Shown here one piece after another: positions 26,413 to 35,308 of a stretch of DNA of 64,000 nucleotides; positions within the stretch are counted from its first letter, which is position 1, and every line of letters starts with the position of its first letter. The position numbers and the translations under genes were made by a program. Location of the stretch: positions 248,001 to 312,000 of the forward strand of contig NZ_JBFNXW010000003.1 of the NCBI RefSeq assembly GCF_040811775.1, in the 5' to 3' direction. Below the pieces are notes generated by a model. That model had not been told where the DNA came from. It worked only from the letters and a program-made list of their open reading frames with translations, and did not search any database. Origin of the DNA: Balneola sp. MJW-20 (GTDB lineage Bacteria > Bacteroidota > Rhodothermia > Balneolales > Balneolaceae).

Positions 26413-27462
26413 ATGTACGATAAAGAGTCTGGTGGACAGAAGTCTGCCGTTGGTGATGTGTGTGGCGCACAAGCCAGTAGTAGATGGATTACGCAGAATG
26501 CGGAAGTTCAGGAAATTAAACGTAAGGCAGTCCTGATTGCAAAGTCCAAAGTTCCTATCCTGTTAACAGGTGAGAACGGAACCGGAAAAGAAGTGCTCGC
26601 AAGATTCATCCACGATAATAGTATAGCCGAGGGAGAATCTAAAAAAAGTAAACCATTTATAGCGGTGAATTGCGGAGCTATTCCTACAGATCTGTTGGAG
26701 AGTGAGTTGTTCGGTTATGAAAAAGGTGCCTTTACCGGTGCTACTACTACTAAAGAAGGGGCATTTGAACTAGCAAACGGTGGAACCTTATTCCTCGATG
26801 AAGTTGGTGAGTTACCTGCTATGGCCCAGGTGAAATTACTACGAGCCGTTGAGTACCAGTCATTCAGACGGTTAGGCGGAAAAAAGGAGATCAACGTAAA
26901 CATAAGAGTTATTTCTGCTACCAATAAAGTGTTACATGACTCCATTAAGGCAGGAGACTTCAGGGAAGATCTTTATTATCGACTTAATGTAGTAGAATTA
27001 TTCCTTCCTCCGCTTCGCCATCGTAAAGACGACATACCTCTGCTTACTGAATACTATCTTAACATCTTTTCCAAGAAGTATGGTGTTCCAATGGTACATG
27101 CTGATGAATGCTGTGTTGAGATAATGAAGAAATACTCATGGCCAGGAAACATTCGCGAACTCAAGAATGCGATCGAAAGATGCATTATTCTTTCAAAGGA
27201 TGGTAACATTACAAAGGAAATGTTACCTGAGAGAATTACTGAATCGGTCACAGATCAGGATTGCGGAAAAATGAAGTCTGAGCAGGATGAGCTATCAGAT
27301 ACTTATATAAAAGTTGAGATCGGAACGCCTCTTGAAGAGATTGAAGAAAGAGTCATTAAACAAACTCTTAATTCAGTTAATAATAATAAGTCAGAAGCGG
27401 CAAATATTTTGGGGTTTAGCCGCAAAACTCTTCATAACAAGCTTCAAAAATATGATACCTGA
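26413..27462 (+). CDS. Sigma-54-dependent activator (AAA+ with Fis HTH)
   Basis: A 349-residue bacterial enhancer-binding protein. Walker A is GENGTGKE (53-60), the sigma-54-contacting GAFTGA loop is intact at 105-110, Walker B is GGTLFLDE (123-130), followed by RRLGG and WPGNIRELKNAIE. A Fis-type helix-turn-helix closes the protein (SEAANILGFSRKTLHNKLQKY). There is no receiver, GAF or PAS domain: only about 30 residues precede the AAA+ module. Its activity must therefore be set by expression, a partner protein or an upstream pathway. It resembles PrsR/EpsR-type regulators of exopolysaccharide loci. Three sigma-54-like promoters in the adjacent EPS operons are its likely targets. Confidence 0.92.
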   Translation: MYDKESGGQKSAVGDVCGAQASSRWITQNAEVQEIKRKAVLIAKSKVPILLTGENGTGKEVLARFIHDNSIAEGESKKSKPFIAVNCGAIPTDLLESELFGYEKGAFTGATTTKEGAFELANGGTLFLDEVGELPAMAQVKLLRAVEYQSFRRLGGKKEINVNIRVISATNKVLHDSIKAGDFREDLYYRLNVVELFLPPLRHRKDDIPLLTEYYLNIFSKKYGVPMVHADECCVEIMKKYSWPGNIRELKNAIERCIILSKDGNITKEMLPERITESVTDQDCGKMKSEQDELSDTYIKVEIGTPLEEIEERVIKQTLNSVNNNKSEAANILGFSRKTLHNKLQKYDT

Positions 27463-27509
27463 CCGAATCTATAATGAATCCGGTCAGGAAATAATGATTA
27501 GTTTTTAAG

Positions 27510-27545
27510 CAACATAACAGCCTGTTTCCTGCTATGGTTATGTTG
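27510..27545. terminator. Hairpin between convergent genes
   Basis: CAACATAAC (27510-27518) pairs perfectly with GTTATGTTG (27537-27545), with further AGC/GCT pairing inside. It lies between the activator and the convergent GH18 gene. There is no strong T run, so termination is a guess. A second hairpin, CCTGACCG (27458-27465) with CGGTCAGG (27481-27488), overlaps the activator stop codon. Confidence 0.45.
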
Positions 27546-27546
27546 G

Positions 27547-28680
27547 TTATTCAATCTTTGAATCTATATAGTCAGCAAGTTCACTAGATCCTGTGATCTC
27601 CCAAACGATCATGCCGCCAACACCTTTCTCTATAGCATAATCAAATTTCGCATCGATCGTACGTTTGTTATCAAAACTTACGAACTGGTTATCAGTGCCA
27701 TACCACGCTGCTTGAGCCCCTTCATCCCAGTTAGGGTTCTGTGCAATTCCGGGAAATTCTTCTACCAAGTTATCATAGCTGGTTTCTCTCCATCTTCGAG
27801 TTGCATTGCTAGCGTCTTGTTCAGGAGCACTTACACCGGTCCAAACATACCCATATAGATCAATGCCAAAACCGATTTTCGAAAGAGGTACACCGGCATT
27901 CTGAAAACGGTTAACAAGCATTTCAACGTTGGGATACTCTCTTCCTGTACCGGGAATATTAGTAGGTGTACCATTTGCAGAATATATAGGTGAGTTATGC
28001 CAGCTGTACCAGCCTTCCCATGCGCCTGATAAATCGTAGGTCATTATGTTGATCTGGTCAAATTTTTCATGTAAACGCGCAAACAGTGAAGAGGTGCCGC
28101 CATAAACAGCAGCAGTCAGGATTGCATCCGGAAGACGATCTCTCAAATGATTAATGAATACATCATAATTTGGATGATCTCGTACCGGTTCAGCATCAAT
28201 ATCTGCACCGTCAAAACCCCAGGTATTGACAAAGTCTGCAATACCATCAGCCACTCTTTCGGGATCAGATTCAATACAGTCCATAAAGGCTTCGTTTCCT
28301 GCTCCGCCAAAAGACATAATGGAAGGCACATCATTTGCCTCAGCATCCTGAACAAACGCATTTAAGCGATCCGGTGAAATATTTTCCCATGCTTCAGGAA
28401 CACGGGGCTGACAAGTACTTGCAGATATGGTCTGCACAAAAAATACGGCATGAGTAAAGGCATTCCAGTTTAGTTCCTGACGGGGTGTATTTCCCCAGTT
28501 GCCATGTCCTCCGACATTATAGTTCCAGCTGGCAACATAACCGGTTACCCAGATATCACCTTCGCTTACTGTATTTACATTGTTATTCGAATCATCAGAG
28601 TCATTTGATAACTCGGGGTTGATAACATCACATTGAATGATCAAAAAAAGTGGAAGTATAAACCATAGGATCTTTTTCAT
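27547..28680 (-). CDS. Glycoside hydrolase family 18 (chitinase-like) lipoprotein
   Basis: About 377 residues starting at MKKILWFILPLFLIIQC, which is a lipoprotein signal with lipobox LIIQC; ATG codons further upstream would place extra residues before it. The GH18 active site is present: GFDGADIDAEP gives the DGxDxDxE motif with catalytic Glu. The substrate-side YDLSGAWEGW strand and the terminal Trp strand (GGMIVWEITG) also fit. Expected to cleave beta-1,4-GlcNAc linkages, outside the cytoplasm on a membrane anchor. It sits inside the EPS locus, so it may trim a HexNAc-containing polymer instead of acting on chitin. Confidence 0.85.
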   Translation of the reverse strand: MKKILWFILPLFLIIQCDVINPELSNDSDDSNNNVNTVSEGDIWVTGYVASWNYNVGGHGNWGNTPRQELNWNAFTHAVFFVQTISASTCQPRVPEAWENISPDRLNAFVQDAEANDVPSIMSFGGAGNEAFMDCIESDPERVADGIADFVNTWGFDGADIDAEPVRDHPNYDVFINHLRDRLPDAILTAAVYGGTSSLFARLHEKFDQINIMTYDLSGAWEGWYSWHNSPIYSANGTPTNIPGTGREYPNVEMLVNRFQNAGVPLSKIGFGIDLYGYVWTGVSAPEQDASNATRRWRETSYDNLVEEFPGIAQNPNWDEGAQAAWYGTDNQFVSFDNKRTIDAKFDYAIEKGVGGMIVWEITGSSELADYIDSKIE

Positions 28681-28954
28681 AGTTGTAGTCATTTGGAAAA
28701 TAAGTATGGGGATAATAATCGATATTAGCAGGGTTACATATATACCTGATTGCAAACTTATTGTTCCTGAAATCATGTCGTAGAACATCGGTTCCTTTCT
28801 CTTTGTAATTTATTGAGAGATTTAATTAACGATCCCGGTATACATTATTCAGCCTTCAAGACATGTGTCCAGCAGGTTATTGATCATCTAGTTAAATACA
28901 ATGAAAATAATGTATTAAGATATTGACGAATGAACATGAATACATTAATTTTCA

Positions 28955-30892
28955 TCAGTTTGTATAAATCATTTGCTCTGAGTTTAGTAACAGCTCTTCT
29001 ATAGTGAAGTTTGTATCCGATACTTCATGAAAATCCAGATTGAACTTTAGTATTGGTACGTTGTTCTTTTTTGAGAAACTAAATAAACGCTTCATTACTT
29101 CCGGCTTGACTTCACAATTAGTCATTAAAATCATATCAAAATTGTGGGAATTGAACAGACGATTGAGTTTCCAGTGACCACCGAATACGGAAAATCCATT
29201 GAAGCTGCTACCTTCGAGATCAGGGTTATCATCAATAATACCCAGGATATTATAAACCGGTCGGTCGTAGGATAATATCTGGTCTATTAGCATCTGACAA
29301 GATGCATTGGCACCATATATGAGAACCTTGCTCTCCCCAACCGAAGTTCTGAAGAAGAGATATTTTAATGCCTGATAAGAAATCCGGAAACCCAGTATCA
29401 GAGTCAGGAGCATATAAAAGTTTAAAATCGTGAACGGGATCAGAAATGCTGATCCATAATCGAAAAATAGAACCATAACCGGAAGTGTAGCAGCTGAGGC
29501 ATACACCACATATTTTGCAATTTTCAGTGCATTACCCAGTCCCATAGATTTATAACGCTCGCGGTATAATCCAACAGCCCAAAGAACAAGAAACTGAATG
29601 ACAGAACAGCTTATCAGAGCTAACTGGAAGTTAGATGATGAGATATTAGTTGGGTTGACCCATTGAATGATCAGGAAAGAGGCAGTAAAAGACAGAGAAA
29701 TAAAGAGCAGATCGAACAGATACTTATAGATTACCTTGTTTATCCAGAATCTTTCGTAAAGCGGAAGAAAAATCCCATTATGAAGAACGTCAATCTCGCG
29801 ATATCGCAATTTTTTAATTCCAGCGTAGAGGATCAATGTAGTCAGAAGTATTGCTACAATAGCCTTATTGGTGGAATCAAGCATTGTAATGCTAAATGCC
29901 GAAAGAGCAAAAAAGGCTGAAATGAAATAGAGCGTAAGTACGGTATTTCGATGCGTCAGCCCTCTGGATAATAACTGATGATGAATGTGTGATTTATCAG
30001 GGAGAAACATCTTATGAAGCTTACGCTTTAAGGGACTTTTAGCTTCGGTTTTATCTAAGAAGGTACCCAAAAACCTGCGAAGCATGGCTATCAGTGTATC
30101 AGTAATAGGCAGGCCTAAAACGAGAATGGGAAACAAAATTGAAAAGCCGGTAGAAACTTTATTGGAACTCTGAATGGAAAGTACAGCGAGAAGAAAACCA
30201 AGTAACAAGCTACCGGAATCACCAAGGAATATTTTTGCCGGGTTAAAATTATATCTCAGAAAACCAACCAGGGCACCTGCCAGAATCAATGCGATATAGG
30301 CATTGCCGATTTCTCCGGTAAGAGCAGAAACAGAAAAAATGGATACACACGCAATGGTAGACACTCCCGATGCAAGACCATCTAGCCCATCAATCAGATT
30401 TATGGCATTGGTAATACCAATAATCCAAATAACGGTAAGCGGATAATCTATAAACTGAACATTTATTACATAAGGATTCAGCGGATTCATAACCGATGAT
30501 ATCTTTACACCAGCAAAGTAGACCAAAGATGCGATTATGAACTGAACGCCAAACTTTACCCCAGGCTTCAGTGGTTTAACGTCGTCCCAAATACCGAGAA
30601 ACATTACCATAGTCAGAGCGGCCCCGACCAGCATAATTCGCTCATAATACTGACTCAGATCTCTTCCGTGCGAGTCGAACAGGAAGAAAGCAAACAGTAC
30701 GCTGATGCTTATGCTCAAATAGATCGCGACTCCTCCAAGGCGTGGAGTTAGTTTTTTGTGAACTTTCCTTTCATCGGGTTCATCAATAGCCCCGATCAGA
30801 TGAGCAAGTTTTATAACCCCCGGAGTTATGATGATAGACAAAATAACGGGAACCAGAAAAGCCAGTATAAATTGGAATACACTATTGTCCAT
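28955..30892 (-). CDS. WecA-type phosphoglycosyl transferase fused to CoA_binding_3-like half
   Basis: A 645-residue fusion. Residues 1-360 are a WecA/MraY-family polyprenyl-phosphate HexNAc-1-phosphate transferase: HKKLTPRLGG (45-54), the DD pair (103-104), NLIDGLDGLA (165-174), GDSGS (224-228) and HIHHQLL (302-308). Residues about 385-510 add membrane helices, and 520-645 form a Rossmann-like domain (KVLIYGANASCQMLIDQIL) as found in front of PHPT sugar transferases and FlaA1/CapD epimerases. The epimerase catalytic domain itself is absent. The first half should start the repeat unit on undecaprenyl phosphate; the second half may regulate it. Last gene of the leftward EPS operon. Confidence 0.85.
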   Translation of the reverse strand: MDNSVFQFILAFLVPVILSIIITPGVIKLAHLIGAIDEPDERKVHKKLTPRLGGVAIYLSISISVLFAFFLFDSHGRDLSQYYERIMLVGAALTMVMFLGIWDDVKPLKPGVKFGVQFIIASLVYFAGVKISSVMNPLNPYVINVQFIDYPLTVIWIIGITNAINLIDGLDGLASGVSTIACVSIFSVSALTGEIGNAYIALILAGALVGFLRYNFNPAKIFLGDSGSLLLGFLLAVLSIQSSNKVSTGFSILFPILVLGLPITDTLIAMLRRFLGTFLDKTEAKSPLKRKLHKMFLPDKSHIHHQLLSRGLTHRNTVLTLYFISAFFALSAFSITMLDSTNKAIVAILLTTLILYAGIKKLRYREIDVLHNGIFLPLYERFWINKVIYKYLFDLLFISLSFTASFLIIQWVNPTNISSSNFQLALISCSVIQFLVLWAVGLYRERYKSMGLGNALKIAKYVVYASAATLPVMVLFFDYGSAFLIPFTILNFYMLLTLILGFRISYQALKYLFFRTSVGESKVLIYGANASCQMLIDQILSYDRPVYNILGIIDDNPDLEGSSFNGFSVFGGHWKLNRLFNSHNFDMILMTNCEVKPEVMKRLFSFSKKNNVPILKFNLDFHEVSDTNFTIEELLLNSEQMIYTN

Positions 30893-30895
30893 TGA

Positions 30896-31819
30896 TTACC
30901 TGTTCGAAATAAGTTTGAATAAGATTTCTTTTATGTTAAAATCGATCAGACTGCTTTCATTGACCGTTTGATCTCGTAGTTTTTTTTCAGCGTTTAAAAA
31001 ACTCCAGCTCTTTGTACTCTCTAACAGCTTTGGGTCAAAGAGGGAGGATATCTCAAGAGAAATTGGGAGATCCTCGGGTTGAATTACATTGCCTTTTGTG
31101 CTGAAATAGGCATGTGTTAAAGCGTTCTTGAATTGTCGAATATTACCAGGCCATGGGTAGCTGATACATTTATGGAGAGCCTGATTCGAAATCGTTAGTT
31201 GCCTGGATTCCCCATATTGTTCCTGATGATGCCTTGCTATCTGTTTTAGAAATAGTCTTGAAAATGGACGAATATCTTCACGATGCTCTCTCAGCGGTGG
31301 GATAAGAATCGAAATAGGATTGAGCAGATCAGTAAGGTAAGTCCACACATAATGATCGTAATTTTTTTGCTGCCAGGTATTATTAACCGTAAAGATAAAT
31401 CTGCAACTATTCGTGTTGCTGTTATATCCCTGATTATTTTCCTGTAGCTTGATTATACATTCCAGCAGTTCGATTTGTGAGCTGACATTAAGCTCTGAGA
31501 AGTTATCAATCAGTATATTGCATCTTTCGCTGTTGATAACATTTTCTTTTGTGCTGCTGATAATGTAATCGAGACCAGCGGATTGTATTTGGTCACATGA
31601 AATATGGCAAAAGTCGATATTATTCCCGTCTTCGAGAGAATGTATCATATTGGCTAACCATCTTTTCCCGGTTCCATGTTCACCGGAAATCACAATATTC
31701 GAACGTGTCTTTGAGAGCTCTTCAATCTTATCCATGATGTCTCTCATGAGATTACTCTCAATGTCCCCGATGGTGATACTCACGGAGTTATCATCTATGA
31801 AGTCATTATGTTGATCCAT
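30896..31819 (-). CDS. Degenerate sigma-54-activator-like AAA+ protein
   Basis: A 307-residue relative of enhancer-binding proteins. Walker A is kept (GEHGTGKR, 46-53), and the C-terminal part aligns well (LIPPLREHREDIRPFSRLFL, then YPWPGNIRQFKNALTHAY). However, the segment between Walker A and B is shortened and has no GAFTGA. Walker B reads NILIDN (101-106), losing the usual Glu. No Fis helix-turn-helix can be seen in the last 50 residues. It cannot be a standard sigma-54 remodeller. GAFTGA-less relatives such as TyrR work with sigma-70, but they do bind DNA. It lies four bases upstream of the WecA-fusion gene and five after the barrel gene in one operon. Confidence 0.8.
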   Translation of the reverse strand: MDQHNDFIDDNSVSITIGDIESNLMRDIMDKIEELSKTRSNIVISGEHGTGKRWLANMIHSLEDGNNIDFCHISCDQIQSAGLDYIISSTKENVINSERCNILIDNFSELNVSSQIELLECIIKLQENNQGYNSNTNSCRFIFTVNNTWQQKNYDHYVWTYLTDLLNPISILIPPLREHREDIRPFSRLFLKQIARHHQEQYGESRQLTISNQALHKCISYPWPGNIRQFKNALTHAYFSTKGNVIQPEDLPISLEISSLFDPKLLESTKSWSFLNAEKKLRDQTVNESSLIDFNIKEILFKLISNR

Positions 31820-31823
31820 TGTC

Positions 31824-32774
31824 TTAGAACTTGATTAGTAATTCTATTTGATGTCCCCGAGCTAATGCACGGCTATCGGGTAAAATTGAGTAATTCAATT
31901 TCAAAGAGCTGATATTCAAACCCAGCCCAAAGCTGAAACCCTGATCATTGGGTCCGTTGAAGTAACCGGTTCTAACTGCTGCCGCCTGAACTGGTTGTAC
32001 TTCGATCCCCCCCTTGAAATACACATTTCCGGTACCCAGTAATGCTTCTGCTGCCGCCGATAGGGATAATGTTGTGTACTCTGTTTGATTTGGGTAATAA
32101 AGGGTGGCCCCGTATTCCAAGCTCTCTCTCAGGTTCTTGTTTCTAAGAATCGTGCTACCGTCATCCGAGATCTCATAATGCGGGCCATAACCAATTCCTC
32201 TGAATACAAGTGAATAGCTTATATAGTTAGTGGGGGCATAGATTGCGCCAAGATCGGCATTGAGGCTTTTTGCAGTATTGGAATCATTTGAAAGACTGTA
32301 GCCTCTTCCCAGCACGCCAATACTAAATACAGGATTAAATGCATAGGAATACCCAAATGATACCTGAAGATTTTGTAGATCTGGTTCATTTAGAGAAGCA
32401 CTACCCAGATAATTAACACTGTTGAAGCCCGTGTTGAAATACTGAAGTTGAATCAGAAAGCCATGATTATTCAGAGAAACACTTCTGAAAGATAATTCCT
32501 GTGAATATAAATTGGTGTTCCAGTTGTGATAGCTATTATAAGAACTAACAGCAGTATTAATCAGTGAGATGGATGCAGGGTTCAGGTTATTTACCGTGAG
32601 GCTTGCTATATCGGATCCGGTAGACCGTGCAAGAGCAAGGGACCTCGCATCAACTGAGCGGAAAGGAACATAACCGGATTGTTGCACCTGGGCAACAGCC
32701 TGATAATGGTTAAATATCAACATCACGAAAAATACTGCAGCAAAAATAAGCCGTATGTACTCAAATTTTCTCAT
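31824..32774 (-). CDS. PorV/PorQ-like outer-membrane barrel
   Basis: A 316-residue secreted barrel. The signal peptide ends near YQAVAQVQQ. The mature start (YVPFRSVDARSLALARSTGSDI, then NNLNPASISL) is characteristic of the PorV/PorQ/FadL-like group in Bacteroidota. Repeated amphipathic strands follow, and the C-terminal strand ends in Phe (RGHQIELLIKF). PorV shuttles T9SS cargo in other species; here it is embedded between Wza and an AAA+ protein in an EPS operon. It may instead help polysaccharide reach or attach to the surface. Its start overlaps the Wza stop by four bases. Confidence 0.75.
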   Translation of the reverse strand: MRKFEYIRLIFAAVFFVMLIFNHYQAVAQVQQSGYVPFRSVDARSLALARSTGSDIASLTVNNLNPASISLINTAVSSYNSYHNWNTNLYSQELSFRSVSLNNHGFLIQLQYFNTGFNSVNYLGSASLNEPDLQNLQVSFGYSYAFNPVFSIGVLGRGYSLSNDSNTAKSLNADLGAIYAPTNYISYSLVFRGIGYGPHYEISDDGSTILRNKNLRESLEYGATLYYPNQTEYTTLSLSAAAEALLGTGNVYFKGGIEVQPVQAAAVRTGYFNGPNDQGFSFGLGLNISSLKLNYSILPDSRALARGHQIELLIKF

Positions 32775-33469
32775 CGGTTTGTACCAAAGCTAAATAGTCC
32801 GAATACAAGTACGACATCTCTCAGAAACCCTGAAAATTCACGGATAAAATTTTGCTCACGAGGAATATAAACGATGTCTCCTGGTCCAACTTTAATGCTC
32901 GGGTCCAGTTGCCCTTTTTCTAAATATTCATTCAGGTTGATCTCAGAGTAGTTAGGAGCGTAATCACGTCTGTAAATTTTCACATGTCTCAGATCAGCAT
33001 CAGAAGCAGGTCCACCCGCCATCGAAAGCAGTTCAAATAAGGAGATCTCATCAACCAGCTGGAAATTATCGGACCGGGAAACCGCCCCGAATACCGTAAT
33101 GATATTTTCTCTTTTACTAACCAGGGAAATAGTTAGCCTGATCTCACCGGTAATATATTGAGATAGTTTTTCTCTAAGATCACGGTCTACTTGCTCCTTA
33201 GTTTTGCCCGCAACGGTGATTTCTCCGAGTAAAGGCATTGCAATAGTACCTTTGCTGGTAACTGAGGACTGGGTATTAAAGTCTTCATGTTGCCAGACCA
33301 GGATTTCAATTTCATCACCGGGATTAATGATATCAGGGTTATATGCAGAACGCCCTTCAATATCCCTGACCGCCTGATTTTCAATATCATTTTGCTGAGC
33401 GCTTTTTGTAGCGCTACATCCCATAAAGAAGAGACTTAAGCCAAGTATTATTATACTAATTCGAATCAA
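32771..33469 (-). CDS. Polysaccharide export lipoprotein (Wza family)
   Basis: A 232-residue lipoprotein (ISIIILGLSLFFMGC lipobox). The Poly_export domain contains NPGDEIEILVWQHEDFNTQSSV and MPLLGEITVAGKTKEQV. An SLBB domain follows (ENIITVFGAVSRSDNFQLVDEISLFELLSMAGGP), then VGPGDIVYIPRE. Wza proteins form the outer-membrane exit channel for exopolysaccharide. At 232 residues it is shorter than E. coli Wza but typical of Bacteroidota. The C-terminal FLRDVVLVFGLFSFG could be the membrane-spanning helix. First gene of the leftward operon. Confidence 0.9.
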   Translation of the reverse strand: MIRISIIILGLSLFFMGCSATKSAQQNDIENQAVRDIEGRSAYNPDIINPGDEIEILVWQHEDFNTQSSVTSKGTIAMPLLGEITVAGKTKEQVDRDLREKLSQYITGEIRLTISLVSKRENIITVFGAVSRSDNFQLVDEISLFELLSMAGGPASDADLRHVKIYRRDYAPNYSEINLNEYLEKGQLDPSIKVGPGDIVYIPREQNFIREFSGFLRDVVLVFGLFSFGTNR

Positions 33470-33518
33470 TTTTGATTACCCCGTGCGTATTAATTAGTGA
33501 TCGTTTAAATCCCGTAGT

Positions 33519-33533
33519 TCAATAAATGTGCCA
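33519..33533 (-). promoter_or_regulatory. Sigma-54-like promoter P1 (leftward EPS operon)
   Basis: On the minus strand TTGGCACATTTATTGAA reads TGGCAC, five bases, TTGA. GG and G are separated by the required ten bases. Only the last C of the -12 GC deviates. It lies about 50 bases before the Wza start. Confidence 0.6.
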
Positions 33534-33870
33534 ATTATTGAACTTTAGAATAATTAATACGGAAAAGGCTTTTTCAAGGTGAATGGAGGGTAGTTTAAAT
33601 TCAGGGCAGGCAGGGTGGTGAAACACCCGGCTGGTTGTATGTGAATTAATTTCACAGGTATCCGGGCGTATGTGTAAGAACTAATCAGTTAGGATTTATT
33701 TTCGATCCGGGAAGTCAGAATTAAAAGGCAGATCAAATTATTTATAAAAATTATTGGGGAAAAATCTTAGGTGAATTAAGCCTTTGAAGGGCATTACGGC
33801 TTGATTATTAATAACAAAGCGAAATAAAGAAGAGTGTCTGAAATTAAAAAAGTGAATTGCTTATCTAAAA

Positions 33871-33886
33871 CGGCACAGCAATTGTA
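33871..33886 (+). promoter_or_regulatory. Sigma-54-like promoter P2 (rightward EPS operon)
   Basis: CGGCACAGCAATTGTA reads GGCAC, five bases, TTGTA, with GG and the -12 G ten bases apart. It lies about 65 bases before the GumC ATG and shares the GGCACA...ATTG(A/T)A pattern with P1 and P3. Confidence 0.55.
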
Positions 33887-33950
33887 GTAAGAGAACTAAG
33901 AAAAATTATACGTTCAAAATAATTGATAGATAAACGGGAGTAATGGTTGT

Positions 33951-35303
33951 ATGAATCAGATCGAAAAAGCGGTACATGATGCGCGGGAGATCATAAAGAG
34001 AAGGAAAAGGATTCTCATTATCATACCTATACTGATGTTGTTGCTGGGTATTACGGTTTCGTATATGGTCACGCCTAAATATCATTCTTCTATCTCGATA
34101 TTGGTGCAAAAAGAGGAAACTCTTAATCCGCTTATTTTATACGAGATGGCAGTGAATCTGGCTTCTGATGACCGGTTGAAATCTTTTAATGAGATTATTT
34201 ATAGCCGTACCACAATAGAGATGCTCATAGACACTCTTCAGCTGGATGTGAATATTGCCAACGCCCGCGAGAAGCAGGCTTTGATCGAAAGGATACAGAA
34301 GAATATTCAGACCAGTTTCAGGGCTTCTGATTCTTTTGATATCACTTACTATGACTCCGAGCCCAGGAGGGCACAGCAGGGAGTAGAAATTCTTGCGAAT
34401 TACTTCATCAATAAGAGACTTAGTATGGAAAACCGCCGAAACGAGCAAACGGTAGAGTTTTTCATGTCTAAACTTAATGAGTTAGAGGAAGCGGTATCCC
34501 AGAGAAGAGAAAATATTCTTGAACTGCAAAAGAGAAGGCTTGAGGAAACTCCTAATGACAACACAGCCCTTAGAATCCAAATGCAGGGTCTGGACCGGGA
34601 TTTACAGATACTTCAGCAAGAACTAGTCGAGTTAAATCGCATCAATGATAACCTCGCAGAGGTAAGTTCTAATAATATGCGTGGCGGGTCAGCATCTAGT
34701 ATGGATATCGAAAAACTGCATAACCTGAGTTTACTTGCTCTGCCATATACAGAAGATTTAAGTGAAATGCTCCGGGAGTATGATGAGATGAAGCAGATGT
34801 ATACTGCAGCTCATCCAAGTATGCAGAACCTTTCTTCCCAGATCACTGACCTGGTGCTTAGAATGCCTCCTGCAATATCTTCTGAAATTGCGGTAAAGGA
34901 AATTAAGATACAGGACCTTACAGATCAGAGGGAAATCGTCCTTGCTTCCATTCAGGAATCAGCGGCTGCATCAAGGATCGATGAGGGTGCTGAAAGTGAC
35001 TACAGTATTTACAGCAGACTGTATGATGAAATGAAGGTCAAACTGGAGCAGGCTAAAGTGACAAGGGATCTGGGCCGCAAAGCAGCGGATCAGTTTATCG
35101 TAATAGATCCACCATTTTATCCTGAGAAACCAACTTCACCAAACAGACCACTGATCATAATCGGAAGTCTGCTGGTAGGTTTTTTCCTCGCTTCTGTAAC
35201 GATTGTTGCAGTAGAGGTACTTGATTCAACTATTCGGACCGAAGAGGATATTATTGGTTTCGATAAACCGATCATTGCATTCATAACCGACGGCGAAGTC
35301 TAA
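33951..35303 (+). CDS. Wzz/GumC-type polysaccharide co-polymerase
   Basis: A 450-residue inner-membrane protein with helices at both ends (ILIIIPILMLLLGITVSYMV near residue 22 and PLIIIGSLLVGFFLASVTIVAV near 405). Between them is a long periplasmic coiled-coil region (about 160-230 and 270-370). The pre-helix PxxPxxP motif is present (DPPFYPEKPTSPNRP). It sets chain length and bridges polymerase and Wza. Unlike Wzc it has no fused kinase; the next gene supplies that part. First gene of the large rightward operon. Confidence 0.88.
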   Translation: MNQIEKAVHDAREIIKRRKRILIIIPILMLLLGITVSYMVTPKYHSSISILVQKEETLNPLILYEMAVNLASDDRLKSFNEIIYSRTTIEMLIDTLQLDVNIANAREKQALIERIQKNIQTSFRASDSFDITYYDSEPRRAQQGVEILANYFINKRLSMENRRNEQTVEFFMSKLNELEEAVSQRRENILELQKRRLEETPNDNTALRIQMQGLDRDLQILQQELVELNRINDNLAEVSSNNMRGGSASSMDIEKLHNLSLLALPYTEDLSEMLREYDEMKQMYTAAHPSMQNLSSQITDLVLRMPPAISSEIAVKEIKIQDLTDQREIVLASIQESAAASRIDEGAESDYSIYSRLYDEMKVKLEQAKVTRDLGRKAADQFIVIDPPFYPEKPTSPNRPLIIIGSLLVGFFLASVTIVAVEVLDSTIRTEEDIIGFDKPIIAFITDGEV

Positions 35304-35308
35304 CAATT

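Larger units (their letters stand above)
33470..33950. promoter_or_regulatory. Divergent EPS control region
   Basis: Some 480 bases separate the leftward Wza operon from the rightward GumC operon. Near each end is a sigma-54-like element (annotated separately). The middle carries dyads suitable for activator binding: GTGAA (33641-33645) with TTCAC (33651-33655), and GGGTG/CACCC near 33613-33628. No ORF of note was found. Confidence 0.5.

Noticed and set aside
28852..28873. Fourth sigma-54-like element (TGG-A-CACATGTCTTGAA, minus strand) upstream of the GH18 gene
   Set aside because: Spacing between GG and the -12 G is eleven, not ten; sigma-54 promoters are strict about spacing.
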